In this document: positions 1 to 11,206 of the stretch, in pieces
Position numbering within the stretch: the first letter of the stretch is position 1
How the letters are laid out: every line of letters starts with the position of its first letter
The notes under the pieces: model-generated
Seen by the model: the letters and a program-made list of their open reading frames with translations, nothing else
What the model was told of the DNA's origin: nothing
Databases searched by the model: none
Origin: Bactericera cockerelli
Lineage: Eukaryota; Arthropoda; Insecta; Hemiptera; Triozidae
Assembly (NCBI GenBank): GCA_024516035.1
Contig: CM044963.1
Coordinates: forward strand, 29,605,877 to 29,669,876
Length of the DNA: 64,000 bases
Direction: 5' to 3'
Translations under genes and position numbers: made by a program

Positions 1-368
1 TTGTTTCAATGAGACATCTTGATTCAATGAGATATCTTGTTTCAATGAGACATCTTGATTCAATGAGACATCTTGTTTCAATGAGATATCTTGTTTCAAT
101 GAGACATCTTGATTCAATGAGACATCTTGTTTCAATGAGACATCTTGATTCAATGAGACATCTTGTTTCAATGAGACATCTTGATTCAATGAGACATCTT
201 GATTCAATGAGATATCTTGTTTCAATGAGACATCTTGATTCAATGAGACATCTTGTTTCAATGAGACATCTTGATTCAATGAGACATCTTGATTCAATGA
301 GACATCTTGTTTCAATGAGACATCTTGTTTCAATGAGACATCTTGATTCAATGAGACATCTTGTTTCA
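1..368. repeat. 18-bp minisatellite
   Basis: About 20 copies of an 18-bp unit (GACATCTTGTTTCAATGA, alternating with a GATTCAATGA variant). It is open in one frame (MRHLDS/MRHLVS repeats) only because 18 is a multiple of three; I do not call it a gene. It begins at the window edge, so its full length is unknown. Confidence 0.95.
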
Positions 369-614
369 TGTCTTATTTGGCGGAGGTGTAACAGTGTAAC
401 ATATCTAGACCCTTATTCAGGACATAGCTGGTAGAAATATTTCTCTTCTTTATTGTCAAATTAACAGCAATATTAAGAAATTTGTAATACATATTTTTCC
501 CTGAAAGTCATTTTTGCAATTTAAAATTATTTTCTGTATCTATTTATTCAAAAGATCTTATGTTGTCCAAATGGTCATGGTACTATAACATGAATTTTTC
601 TGTGGTAGTTTCTT

Positions 615-654
<40 letters not shown>

Positions 655-757
655 GCAAGGCCATTCCATACAGCCATTCCATTAACATCAGAGATCATTT
701 TGAGGTGCAATTTTTTCCTACATATACTGGACACTAGCAAACAAAGACACTAACAGT

Positions 758-945
758 CAGTCCGGGTGGCTTACTTGTCAAGCCATTGGTTGGTGTGAAA
801 ATCCACGGGTTTGAAATACAGCCGGTACATGGCAAGTTATCCTACCTTTTTGGAATTTTGATGAAATAATAATGCGTCTAGGGCATACTGCTGGAATAAA
901 GGGACTGTCCTAGTTGGGTAGTATAAATAAAGCAATATTATTACA
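758..945 (+). mobile_element. degenerate SINE-A copy
   Basis: A weak tRNA-like head is followed by the family A body (a GGGCATACTGCTGGAATAA-like stretch, then GGGTAGTATAAATAAAGC and TTATTA). It is diverged from the copies at 9449 and 10766. The rest of 369-1384 is AT-rich, with a poly(T) run near 620-653 and a GT run near 1278, and has no gene I can support. Confidence 0.6.
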
Positions 946-1559
946 ACCAGCTACTCACATCAACCTCACCCTGCCTGAGTGAAGCAGAAAATAGCAACGC
1001 CTTTCAGTCAGAAATATTGTAGGTACCTGAAAAGAAATGGCAAACCCTATGGAAGATGAAAAAAATATTGGCAAGGAAGTCAGTTCATTATGCAACTGCC
1101 TGTGTCACTCGGTTATATAAACCAGTATGCAAATTACATCCCACATGCATTATAGGCCAGTAGGTTTTATCATTTGTCTTGAAGGTGGAGCCTCTATCTT
1201 TATTGATTTCCATCAGTCCTGTTAACTGTCATTACCACCAACATTATTATTATAAAAATGTTTAAATAAATGTGTTTCTTTGTGTGTGTGTGTTTTTTTT
1301 TAAATATATTTTATTTGATGTTCATCAGTAAAAATACATATTGTGGAACACAAGTCAAAATTTACAACAAAAAACACAAAGCACAGAATATTTTATCACA
1401 ATTTTAGTGGGTAGTGCAGAATTATTGGACTTTTTCCTTGGATATCTTATTTTTACCCATAATTCTGCGACTACTCACATCTAAGCAGCTACTTAATTTT
1501 CCTTACGAGGTATGAGTGGACCCAGAACATTCTTATTACAGAGACGAAAATTCTGGCTC

Positions 1560-1764
1560 TGCTAGGACTCAACTGGATGCCCTTCCTAACGCCAACGATT
1601 CTATTTGATTGAAATCGTACTGGAAATCGTACTAGGTACCCACATTACCTCACCCAGCCTGGGCAGGGCCGGAAATGCCAGAAAAGTCTGCTCCAACCGG
1701 GGATCGAACGCGGGATCTCTGGACTACAGGCAGTAGTCACAACCGTTACGTCACGGAGGCTACT
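1560..1764 (-). mobile_element. SINE-F copy with tRNA-like head
   Basis: On the minus strand a tRNA-like head with a B box (GCGTTCGATCCCC) precedes a body containing a CCCAGGCTGGGTGAGG-like stretch. Related bodies occur at 5035, 21895, 46725, 49850 and 58140. The preceding 1385-1555 resembles the tail of SINE-C, also on the minus strand. Confidence 0.6.
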
Positions 1765-1768
1765 TGTA

Positions 1769-3518
1769 TACAGGGTGATCGAAACCACCCAGCCACTATC
1801 TTTTTCTCGAGAACGGTTTGAGTTAGGATCTTGAAACAAAAAATTAGTCCCCAATATGGAGTCTGAAGTTTCATGGGAAAATATTTTGAACCTCCGCCCA
1901 CCGCCCTTAGGGGCGTTTTCAGGGGGGCACATGTCCGTTTTCTCCCGAATTTTAAATGGAATGCATATTTTTTTATTTTACATTCAAAACATGCAAAGCA
2001 AGTTAGTAACACTAGTAAAAAGAAAAAAAAATATTCCTTGGTTCGAGTCCCGAAAAAACACGGCTTTTAGAAGAAAATAGACCCAGGTTCCGGAAGTCAT
2101 TACGGGCACCCGGTAAACGTTGTAAAAAAAACAAAAATGTCAAAAAATAGGTAAAGTTCTCCTCTTTAATTAAATGTACTTACTTTTATTCTTCAAGTAA
2201 GTCATAGGTCCTTAAATTGGTCATAAACTTTTTTCAGGTTCAAAAGACCAAAAGTCCAGAAATTTAAATTCGACCCCCTATTTTTTTTTCTTCGACATAA
2301 AAGTAGAAAATAAGTAGCATACAATGCAAAAAAAATTAACTCTCTGCGATTTTTTTTCTGAAAATGGCAGACGAATAACCTCTGAAAAGCGTTCATTTCC
2401 GTGCGCGTGTGTCATGACACGAGTCCGTGCCTGAAGTTTGTATGTACGATGTAGATAACTCACCTCTACAGATGTTCAAAAACACCACCCTCTGCTGCAA
2501 TACATTTCCTGAGTCTGCCAGAATAGGTGGCATGAACTCTCTCTAGCTCCTCAGGTGTGATGTTCCGGCAGATCTCAATGATACGCAGCTTCATATTTTC
2601 CACATCTGTTGGCCTGGTTCGGTATGCTAAATCTTTCACCTTTCCTCACAGGTAAAAATCAATGACGGTGAGGTCCAGGGTGCCGGGGGGATAAGGGTTT
2701 GGTTCTCCTTTGTCGATCCATCTTTGAGGGAAAAAGCGATCAAGTTGTTCTCGCACCCTCAGATAAAAATGGGGTCTAATTTAACCTATTCACTTGATCC
2801 TTGGCAGATAGCTGTTGATGCAAGGAAAATAATGAAAATTACTCTCCTTTAGAATTTGCTCAATGCACGTGTAAGGAATGGCCGAATCTCTTGCTATACG
2901 AGTACCTATCTCGGATGCTGACTTCATGGTTTACAGTAACCGCAGAACGAACATTAATAATATTATCATCAGTTGTCGTTCTTTTTCTAATTTTGTAGAG
3001 GTGAGTTACCTACATCGAATTTAAATTTCTGGACTTTTGGTCTTTTGAACCTGAAAAAAGTTTATGACCAATTTAAGGACCTATGACTTACTTGAAGAAT
3101 AAAAGTAAGTACATTTAATTAAAGAGGAGAACTTTACCTATTTTTTGACATTTTTGTTTTTTTTTACAACGTTTACCGGGTGCCCGTAATGACTTCCGGA
3201 ACCTGGGTCTATTTTCTTCTAAAAGCCGTGTTTTTTCGGGACTCGAACCAAGGAATATTTTTTTTCTTTTTACTAGTGTTACTAACTTGCTTTGCATGTT
3301 TTGAATGTAAAATAAAAAAATATGCATTCCATTTAAAATTCGGGAGAAACGGACATGTGCCCCCCTGAAAACGCCCTTAGGGGCGGTGGGCGGAGGTTCA
3401 AAATATTTTCCCATGAAACTTCAGACTCCATATTGGGGACTAATTTTTTGTTTCAAGATCCTAACTCAAACCGTTCTCGAGAAAAAGATAGTGGCTGGGT
3501 GGTTTCGATCACCCTGTA
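1769..3518. mobile_element. fold-back mariner/Tc1-like transposon, 1.75 kb
   Basis: Two arms of about 500 bp (1769-2272 and 3016-3518) are near-perfect inverted copies; the same 50-plus-residue translation appears from each arm on opposite strands. The termini are TACAGGGTG and CACCCTGTA, flanked by TA on both sides, the target duplication used by Tc1/mariner elements. The spacer carries a broken transposase C-terminus on the minus strand. The element lies upstream of the myosin start. Confidence 0.88.
2466..2690 (-). pseudogene. DDE transposase C-terminal remnant
   Basis: The minus strand reads a transposase-like tail: DLTVIDFYL, an in-frame TGA where such proteins have Trp, GKVKD, then YRTRPTDVENMKLRI, ITPEELERV and a terminal AEGGVFEHL followed by TAG. 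The order matches the end of mariner/IS630-type DDE transposases common in insects. Premature stops and the missing catalytic core mean it is dead. Confidence 0.75.
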
Positions 3519-4249
3519 TAATTACTTAGATATAATTATTTCTCACAAGAATTATAGTTACTTCTCATCTCACTGACAATAGGGCCGCCAAGACTTTCCT
3601 CTTTCAGAGTATTTCTTTGGTGATCCAACGAGGTAATGCTACCTGCATGTTAGGTACATTGCCTCATGCAAGTGGGATGGATCAAGTCTATCACCTGTGA
3701 TTTTATTTAATTGCCTTGTAAATAAAAATAAAAAGTCGAAAATTACTTCTCATTGACCTAAGGAATACGTGCAATTTTGAATGCGTATCCCGAAAGACGA
3801 TCTATTTTACAATTTCTTGAAACCGCATGAAAGCCATGTGTATTCTAAATCCCCCCCCCCTAAATTTCAAAAAATTGCAATATAGATTGTTTTTCAAGAC
3901 ACGTCTTCAATTATTTCTCACCATGATAAGAAATAAGTATAATGAATCATTTCTCACTGGCCTAAGGACAATTATTGATGATTGACAAGTAATTTCTTGT
4001 AGTGGTAGATTCTTTCATACTATCATTTTGTATGTTGAATATTTATATAATATAATCAACACATAACCATTAGATAATAAAATAAATTATAGAAAAAAAT
4101 CCAACGAAGTGTTCTAAAATCTAGAAACTGGTTTGGAGAGCAGGAGAATAATTGACATTCCTCCTGTATTTGGTTAGGCACACCAAATAATGTAGACCAG
4201 TCTGGTTGATAAAAAATGATACACATACGTAAGGACTTTTTTTGTTGAG
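3519..4249. other. AT-rich intergenic DNA
   Basis: I see no coding potential, tRNA-like box or clear repeat structure here apart from short homopolymers. Confidence 0.6.
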
Positions 4250-4800
4250 CGCAACATTAGCTGAGTGGTAATATCCTCATTCTCCATGCGGAAGGACCTG
4301 AGATCGAATCCCAGAACTCACAAAAAATTGTAGTCGAAATTTGATCACATTTTAGTATCGGTACGTTCGTGTTGACCCAGCACCTAAATGGGAAGAATTA
4401 GCCGTATTATTCTTTCTAACCAAAGTGGATGGTACTGGAATAAAAGGAACAAACTGGAAGCAAGTCATTTTAATTTTGGAAGAGGAAAATTCTTCCTTCC
4501 AGTTCTTTTATTGGTTAAGTCCATTGTTTATCTTTAAAAGTACCGAAACGCTTTTTTCTTTCACGAAGAGCGGGGAAGCTACACTGGAAATATTTGGAAT
4601 AAAATGGAAATAAGTATTTGGAAACATCGAACCTAAAAAAAAAAAATTATCCAAAAGAAAAATACTCCTATTGATTCACTTCGCGACCATCAGAGGAGAG
4701 GCATACTATGTATTACAAGGTTAGTAAGCTACAACACCACAAGTGTTAAAAGTAGGTGTTGTTTGATGGCTACGAAATAAAAAAGGCTGTAAAATAGTCA
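4250..4800 (+). mobile_element. SINE-D split by a nested MITE
   Basis: The tRNA-like head (TAGCTGAGTGGTAA; B box AGATCGAATCCC) and body run to about 4400, and the tail (CATCAGAGGAGAGGCATACTA to a GGCTGTAAAATAGTCATC-like end) resumes near 4675. The intervening 4405-4645 resembles a separate element also found at 31190-31466 (TTCTTTCTAACCAAAG start). The intact SINE-D at 5935-6200 shows that the two parts belong together. Confidence 0.75.
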
Positions 4801-5034
4801 TCTTTTTTTTCCTTTCTTTTTATCTAGTTTCTGAAGTATCTTTTGTTTCATAGCTACAAAATAAAAACGACTGTGAAACACTCATATTTTTATTTTAACT
4901 TTTAATATAATAGAGAGAATGTTGGTCGCTTGTATTACATAATAATCATTATCATTGACGTTTGCTTGAGCATGTGTGAGTGAGTCATGGGCCTTCTAAC
5001 AGGGGCCGAATAATTTGTCCTGGGGTGGCCGATT

Positions 5035-5215
5035 TTTTTTAAATTTGGGTTTAACGTCGCTTTCAACTGTATGGTCAAATCACGACGAAGGTGTTACCCT
5101 CCATTTCCGGGAAACTCACAAACCTGCTACCCACATTAACCTCACCCAGCATGGGTTGGTCCGGAATGCCATCATCACGAAGTCTTCGTCTTCACCCTAC
5201 TGGACGTTGCTTATC
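5035..5215 (+). mobile_element. SINE-F body fragment
   Basis: Contains the family F core (ACCCTCCATTTCCGGGAA, then CACATTAACCTCACCCAG and GGTCCGGAATGCC). The tRNA-like end is not obvious. Confidence 0.55.
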
Positions 5216-5487
5216 TTCGGTGATCCTACAAAAACAGGTGCATTCGAATCACCATCGACGCTGGCCATTTTTTTTCTCTTCCCAATATTGCTTCAACCTT
5301 TCTGTATGTTGATTTTACTTCCGAGAAATTTCTAATATTAGAAATCTTGTGTTTGTTTTTTTTTTTATTATTCTGTTCAAGGAGCTCCAGTTTCTTTATT
5401 CCCTCTTTTTGTATCCTTTGAACTTTCATTAGCTCCCTGAATTTATTTCTATCTGCTATTACAAGACGATATCAAGTTATAACATTT

Positions 5488-5628
5488 GTGTTAATCACTT
5501 TCGTGATGTCATCACAGCTACTCAAACTCGCCTTACTAAATCTACGCCGAAACCGGGACTTGAACCACCGACCTCCAGGTTCCAAGTCCGCCGCCTTATC
5601 GATCAAGCTACTGACGTCGGCTCAAATT
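5488..5628 (-). mobile_element. SINE-B copy
   Basis: The minus strand begins CCGACGTCAGTAGCTTGATC, contains the B box GGTTCAAGTCCCGG, and continues into a body with ATTTAGTAAGGCGAGTTTGAG and GTGATTAACACAAATG. The same family occurs at 6298, 18575, 18905, 21166, 31606 and 52682. Confidence 0.85.
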
Positions 5629-5645
5629 ATACTACAGAAGAGTAG

Positions 5646-5930
5646 TCACCGTGGCCGAGTGAGTTAGAGCGCTAGGCATTGCGCGCACGGTAACCTGGGT
5701 TCGATCCTCAGCGGGGCAGGATTTTTTCTGCTCTGTACTTGGATGTTTGGGGTCCACTCATACCTCGTGAGGAGAAATGAGTAGCTGCTTTAATGTAAAA
5801 CAGCGACCAGTGGCGTAATTCTAGGCAAAAAAATAGTACAAGATATTGTATATTAAAGTGGTAATGTCCTATAATTCTGGCTACCAACAAATATTATGAC
5901 ATAATAACAAAAAGAAAAAACATTATTATT
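5646..5930 (+). mobile_element. SINE-C copy
   Basis: The tRNA-like head has A box TGGCCGAGTGAGTTAG and B box GGGTTCGATCC, followed by a body with CTCTGTACTTGGATG, CTCGTGAGGAGAAATGAG and a CAGTGGCG motif. Further copies lie at 45753, 46435 (minus), 54437 and 55350. Confidence 0.85.
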
Positions 5931-5934
5931 ACTT

Positions 5935-6200
5935 AAGTTAAGCACTCGCTTGCCAAGCGGAAGGTACCGGGTTCGATCCCCCGTGCCGACAAAAATTTGT
6001 ATTCTTAACTTGGTTACAATTGTTTGTAAGGGTTACCTTCCGGTACGCTCGTGTTGACCCAGCACCTATTTGAGAAGTATTGTGTCACTTCTCGCCCATC
6101 AGAGGGAAGGCATACCACACACAGACCACAAGCGTCTACAGTAGCTCCTGTTTCATGACTACGAAATAAAAACGGCTGTGAAACACTCATCTTTATTAAT
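5935..6200 (+). mobile_element. SINE-D copy
   Basis: The 3' half of a tRNA-like head (B box GGGTTCGATCCCC) is followed by the family body ending GGCTGTGAAACACTCATC. It abuts SINE-C on its left and SINE-B on its right. Confidence 0.8.
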
Positions 6201-6297
6201 GCAAAAAAAAAAAAAATACTACAGATACTACAGAACTGAGGTCGGTTACGAGAAGATATTATCTGCAAGTATAAGGCGATATTACCTTTCACATGTA

Positions 6298-6450
6298 ACC
6301 GACCTCAGTAGCTTGATCGATAAGGCGGCGGACTTGTAACCTGGAGGTCGGTGGTTCAAGTCCCGGTTTCAGCAAAGATTGAGTAAAGCGAGTTGGAGAA
6401 GATGTGACAACGCGAAAGTGATAAACACATGTATGATAACTAACTGACCT
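6298..6450 (+). mobile_element. SINE-B copy
   Basis: CCGACCTCAGTAGCTTGATC with the B box GGTTCAAGTCCCGG and a body ending near GTGATAAACACATGTATGA. It is the last of four consecutive SINEs before the myosin start codon, about 300 bp upstream. Confidence 0.85.
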
Positions 6451-6755
6451 TTTTTTATCATTTTATTTACTTATTAACAATTTTATTTATTTATTAACAA
6501 TATTGGATTTTTACAAAGGTTCTTTTCCTAAGCTAATGATAAAAGCTTCTAAGAAAAGATGTAACAGTATATTTTACAAAATTAAATTTCAAACACAAGG
6601 TGCATAAATTGTTTAAAGACTTACTTACAATTTGATAAAATAAATTAAATTAATAATTATTATACAACTAATCAATGAATTAAATTTTAACTATTCAACT
6701 AAAACATTATGTCTTCAGATGTAACACCGCCCGTCACTAGAACGCCACCAGTAGA
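6451..6755 (+). promoter_or_regulatory. AT-rich 5' flank of the myosin start
   Basis: This stretch is very AT-rich until about 6720 and then turns GC-richer toward the start codon. An in-frame TAG at 6738-6740 lies 18 nt before the ATG. I see no convincing TATA box or initiator; transcription may begin here or at a non-coding exon further upstream. Confidence 0.3.
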
Positions 6756-6915
6756 ATGGAGAAGCTTTCGACCAGTGGCGGTGCGGCACTGGCGGCCCAG
6801 GAGAAAGTGTACAGTGCCGGGGCGCGGGTCTGGGTGCCGCACGCGGAGCTGGTGTGGGAGGGTGCGGTGGTGGTGCGGGCCTTCGGGCAGGGGAGCCCGC
6901 TCCAAGTCCGCACAG
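6756..6915 (+). CDS. MYO5: myosin V exon 1 (start, SH3-like N-terminus)
   Basis: First coding exon of a class V unconventional myosin, the two-headed actin motor that carries vesicles, organelles and RNPs toward actin plus ends. It encodes residues 1-53, starting MEKLSTSGG. YSAGARVWVPHAELVWEGAV matches the N-terminal SH3-like barrel of myosin V (usual form ...GARVWIPDPEEVWRGA). The ATG at 6756 is chosen because an in-frame TAG lies 18 nt upstream and the next homologous residues follow directly. The donor is CACAG|GTGAGT, leaving one base (phase 1). The exon is GC-rich, unlike its flanks. Its last ~30 nt plus donor are duplicated at 7141-7189. Confidence 0.92.
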
Positions 6916-6935
6916 GTGAGTGGTGTGCGGGCAGG

Positions 6936-7440
<505 letters not shown>

Positions 7441-7599
7441 GTGAGTTATCACGGAACAGACAGACAAACGAAAGTCAAATCGTCCAGTACCCAAGTTAAA
7501 ACAGAACCTCATTTTCAATCGAGGTCGCATCGTTCGGTTAAAAATGCTTTTTACTATCTCCTTTCGATATGATATCTTTCTATCATACTTACCTACCTC

Positions 7600-7735
7600 T
7601 AATTGTTTTCTTTTTATTTACCTTGTATCTATACTCAAATAAATAAAGAGGTGCTTTGTTACACACTGTTGGCATAATGGGACTACCTGTCTTACGCTGA
7701 CAGTCTAAGATAAAGCAATATACTTATCTATTGTG
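7600..7735 (+). repeat. dispersed repeat with AATAAA-like end
   Basis: Shares TAAATAAAGAGGTGCT, ACTTCCTGTCT-like and GACAGTCTAA stretches with three units inside the intron 12 array (near 34980, 35585 and 36565). Probably the 3' end of a retroelement. Nothing else is recognisable in the rest of intron 1. Confidence 0.6.
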
Positions 7736-7902
7736 ACATGACATAGAACCAATGGACATGAAAGGAGCCTAGGCATTGATTGGATTTGGGCGTCCAAATA
7801 ATCCTCTCACCACCGTGATTTAGGTATCAATACCACATATCTCACGGACACGGAATTATTATTATACTTGTCCTTTTGACCCCCCCCCCCCCCCCCCTCC
7901 AG

Positions 7903-8082
7903 ATTCGGGTCGCCTCCACGAAGTGTGCATCAGCAAGGAGGCAGACCTCCCCCCCCTCCGCAACCCTGACATTCTGATCGGGGAGAATGACCTCACCTCC
8001 CTGTCCTACCTCCACGAGCCCGCTGTGTTGTACAACCTCCAGATCCGGTTCTGCCAGCACAACGCCATCTACACGTACTGTG
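7903..8082 (+). CDS. MYO5: myosin V exon 2 (N-terminal motor domain)
   Basis: Encodes residues 54-113. It contains [16 protein letters not shown] and [15 protein letters not shown], a signature of the myosin V head just after the SH3-like domain, and ends IYTYCG. The acceptor is a long C run then TCCAG; the donor is TGTG|GTGAGT. It is phase 1 at both ends and joins exons 1 and 3 in frame. Its 3' edge with donor is the seed of the tandem array that follows. Confidence 0.95.
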
Positions 8083-9190
8083 GTGAGTGATGGTACGCGA
8101 GAGAGAGGTCGTGGGTTCGAAACCTGGCCGAGACATTTTTTTTGTAAACGTACAAAAAAAAAATAATGTAAGGACTTTCATCTACGGGTACTGTTGTGAG
8201 TGATACGCGAGAGGTCGTGGGTTCGAAACCAGGCCGAGACATTTTTTTTGTAAACGTACAAATTTTTTTTTTAAGGACTCACATCTACGGGTACTGTTGT
8301 GAGTGGTACCGCGACGAGAGGTCGTGGGTTCGAAACCTGGCCGAGACATTTTTTTTTGTAAACGTACAAAAAAAATAATTTAAGGACTCACATCTACGGG
8401 TACTGTTGTGAGTGGTACCGCGACGAGAGGTCGTGGGTTCGAAACCAGGCCGAGACATTTTTTTTGTAAACGTACAATTTTTTTTTTAAGGACTCACATC
8501 TACGGGTACTGTTGTGAGTGGTACCGCGACGAGAGGTCGTGGGTTCGAAACCTGGCCGAGACATTTTTTTTTGTAAACGTAAAAAAAAATAATTTAAGGA
8601 CTCACATCTACGGGTACTGCGGTGAGTGGTACCGCGACGAGAGGTCGTGGGTTCGAAACCAGGCCAGACATTTTTTTTGTACGTTCATTTGCAGACTCAC
8701 ATCTAGGCGTACTGTTGTGAGTGCTAGTCCAGAGGTCGTGGGTTCGAAACCAGGCCAGACATTTTTTTTTGTACGTTCATTTGTACGAGACAACCCACGA
8801 CACAAGGACCATACTTCATAGGTCATAGGTGTGGCCCTTCGTGTGGGATGACGACAGGCAAAAGAAACTAGCATAAGTTCAGTTAAAAATACTATGAATT
8901 ATGTAAACTGTCATTGTTATATATTATATTGAACCATTTACTTGTCATGTATTTAAATAAAAAAAAATACGGACTCACATCTACGTGTACTGTTGTGAGT
9001 GCTAGTACAGAGGTCGTGGGTTCAAAACCTGGCCAGACATTTTTTTTGTACGTTCATTTACAGACTCACATCTAGGCGTACTGTTGTGAGTGCTAGTCCA
9101 GAGGTCGTGGGTTCGAAACCAGGCCGAGACATTTTTTTTGTACGTTTATTAGCGGACTCACATCTACGCGTACTGTTGTGAGTGCTCCTT
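8083..9190 (+). repeat. exon 2 donor-side tandem array fused to a tRNA-like B box
   Basis: About nine copies of a unit near 90-110 bp. Each carries a copy of the exon 2 end and donor (CATCTACGGGTACTGTTGTG then GTGAG or TGAG), then GAGAGGTCGTGGGTTCGAAA, which looks like a SINE B box, then a T run and a TGTAAACGTAC block. Most copies have TTGTGAG where the real exon has TGGTGAG; the copy near 8604-8628 keeps GCGGTGAGTGG. A different dispersed repeat (about 8786-8970) interrupts the array. Confidence 0.9.
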
Positions 9191-9448
9191 TGTGCAGTCC
9201 AGTTTTCAGTTCCCTTGGAGAGGTCGTTGTGAAAGGTTAACGATCGATTTGCGAAGTTTGTGTTCGGGGAGTATTCGACAGCATTTTGTGAATTAGTATT
9301 TGTGAAACATTTTGTGAATTAAGTCTTTATTTCTTTAAACCTTTTTAATAAAAATAATACAAGTTGTCTGTCCGAAATTTAATAATTGTTATTGTTGAGT
9401 GTTCTTTATTTTCTCATTATGGAGGAGTAGGCGGCTTACGATGATTTA

Positions 9449-9661
9449 GTCCCGGTAGCTCAGTGGTAAAGGCGGCACTCTGTGAATCCATAGATTCCAG
9501 AGGTCGCGGGTTCGAAATCCAGCCGGGACACGACAAGTTATTCTCCCATTCGGGATTTTTATCACATAATAATATGTCTTGAGCTTACTGCTAGAATAAT
9601 GGGACTTTAATAGTCCTAATCGGGCAGTATAAATAAGACGATATTATTGTTATTATTATTA
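9449..9661 (+). mobile_element. SINE-A copy
   Basis: The tRNA-like head has matching acceptor arms (GTCCCGG ... CCGGGAC), A box TAGCTCAGTGGTAA and B box GGGTTCGAAATCC. The body contains CACATAATAATATGTCTTG and a GGGCAGTATAAATAAG motif and ends in (TTA)n. Confidence 0.88.
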
Positions 9662-9663
9662 TA

Positions 9664-9985
9664 TTTTATGTAGAGATTGTAGATGACAGCCTCGTGGAGT
9701 CTGTTTCCGAAATATACACAAAAAACAGCTATCCTGAATCACAATTACATAGATATTATGAAACTCAATAACATTGACACAATAGAACACAGGAGATCCG
9801 TTAACGATATGGTATTATTATTCAAAATACTTAATAGCAAAACCCATCTACCAGACTTTTTAAACAATTTACATTTTAGAATTAATAATAAATCGACTAG
9901 AAACAAAGCTCTATTCATGGAAAAATTTTGCCCTAAAAACTATACATTCCATCAACCCATAAATAGACTCATGAGCCTGTGACCT
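9664..9985 (+). pseudogene. non-LTR retrotransposon RT C-terminus fragment
   Basis: A 99-residue open frame at 9683-9982 contains RRSVNDMVLLFKILNSK, PDFLNNLHF and a final FHQPINRLMSL. This resembles the extreme C-terminus of jockey/CR1-like LINE ORF2 proteins, as does the end of the RT fragment at 11980. It is a 5'-truncated remnant. Confidence 0.65.
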
Positions 9986-10342
9986 GGACCCATCCCTCGA
10001 CTTATTTTGTGATACCATGAGCAACTTCAAGAGCAAGATCCTCCAGTTGAAAAATCTATCCTCCCTTTAACCTCTGTAAACATCATGGACCTTTCCACTC
10101 TACTCCAGTCCACAACAGTTTTTGACTAGAAAAGAGAGGGAAAATTGAAGAAATACAATGTAATACAACATTTTTTTATTAACATTTTTACCTTAAGCAG
10201 TTGCCAAAGGATATTTCCTTAGCTTCTGCGAATGGGGTTGTACCACGAAAATTCGTAAAAAAAAAAAAATAAAAAAAAAAAAAATAAAAAAAAAAATATA
10301 TATATATTATATTATTATGTTCATACTTCATTTTACCCCCAG

Positions 10343-10487
10343 GTATCGTGCTGGTCGCTATCAACCCCTACTCGGAGCTGCCCATCTACGGTTCCAACAC
10401 AATATGGACCTACAGGGGCAAGAGTATGGGCGACCTGGACCCTCACATATTCGCCGTGGCTGAGGAAGCGTACACCAAAATGGAGAG
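10343..10487 (+). CDS. MYO5: myosin V exon 3 (motor domain before the P-loop)
   Basis: Encodes residues 114-161 plus two bases of codon 162: [16 protein letters not shown], then [20 protein letters not shown]. This is the conserved stretch that precedes the P-loop in all myosin V heads. Acceptor CCCCCAG|GT, donor GAGAG|GTGAGT; enters phase 1, leaves phase 2. Confidence 0.95.
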
Positions 10488-10509
10488 GTGAGTCATGGTC
10501 TGATGTTGT

Positions 10510-10510
10510 T

Positions 10511-10543
<33 letters not shown>

Positions 10544-10700
10544 CTTTATTAGGTAGAACAAAAAATATATACAGTAGAACGCAATGAAATATAAAGAAAA
10601 AACAAAAAGATTGAACAAATATACAAGAAGGAAAAAAAGAGACAAATGTCCTACCTAAAGGGCGGGGTTATTGCCTGTGGCAATCTCTTCCACCCAACGT
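10510..10700 (-). mobile_element. LINE 3' end, inverted
   Basis: Reading the minus strand: GGGTGGAAGAGATTGCCAC, an AACCCCGCCCTTTAG block, a T-rich stretch, then AATAAAGC and poly(A) (the poly(T) at 10515-10539). The same 3' end recurs at 11700, 13140, 33435 and 43653. Confidence 0.65.
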
Positions 10701-10765
10701 TGTTAATAGTCATGAGTAGTATGTAAACTTCCGATCTAAAATAGTAATAAAAATATCACCTCATT

Positions 10766-10980
10766 GTCCCGGCAGCTCAGTTGTAAAGGCGGCACTCTGT
10801 GAATCCACAGGTTCCAGAGGTCGTGGGTTCGAAACCCAGGCGGGACATGACAAGTTATCCTCCCATTTGGGATTTTTACCACATAATAATATGTCTTGGG
10901 CCTACTGCTGCAATAATGGGACTTAAATAGTCCTTATCGGGCAGTATAAATAAGGCGATATTATTATTATTATTATTTAT
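10766..10980 (+). mobile_element. SINE-A copy
   Basis: GTCCCGGCAGCTCAGTTGTA head, B box GGGTTCGAAACCC, CGGGAC acceptor arm, family A body and (TTA)n tail. Confidence 0.88.
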
Positions 10981-11206
10981 ACTACCCGATTAAGACTATT
11001 AAAGTCACAATACACTGAGTGACAAAGTTAGCGGAACGCATAGGTTTTTTCTCATATAACGTGTGTATTTCTTGTTGGAAAAAACATTTTTCATCTTTTT
11101 TTTCTAATTGAGGAAATCTCACCAAAAATTTGGTACAGAGGTAACAAAAATATGAAGACCAATTTTCATAATTGAATGAAGTCCTTGTCATTGTTGACCT
11201 TTCCCA

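Noticed and set aside
1..434. MRHLDS-repeat protein
   Set aside because: An 18-bp minisatellite is open by period; no start context, domain or second exon is visible.
9449..9530. Possible tRNA gene (A and B boxes, matching acceptor arms)
   Set aside because: The anticodon arm is irregular and the same head is followed by a conserved body and (TTA)n tail at several loci, so it is a SINE. The same applies to the other tRNA-like heads.
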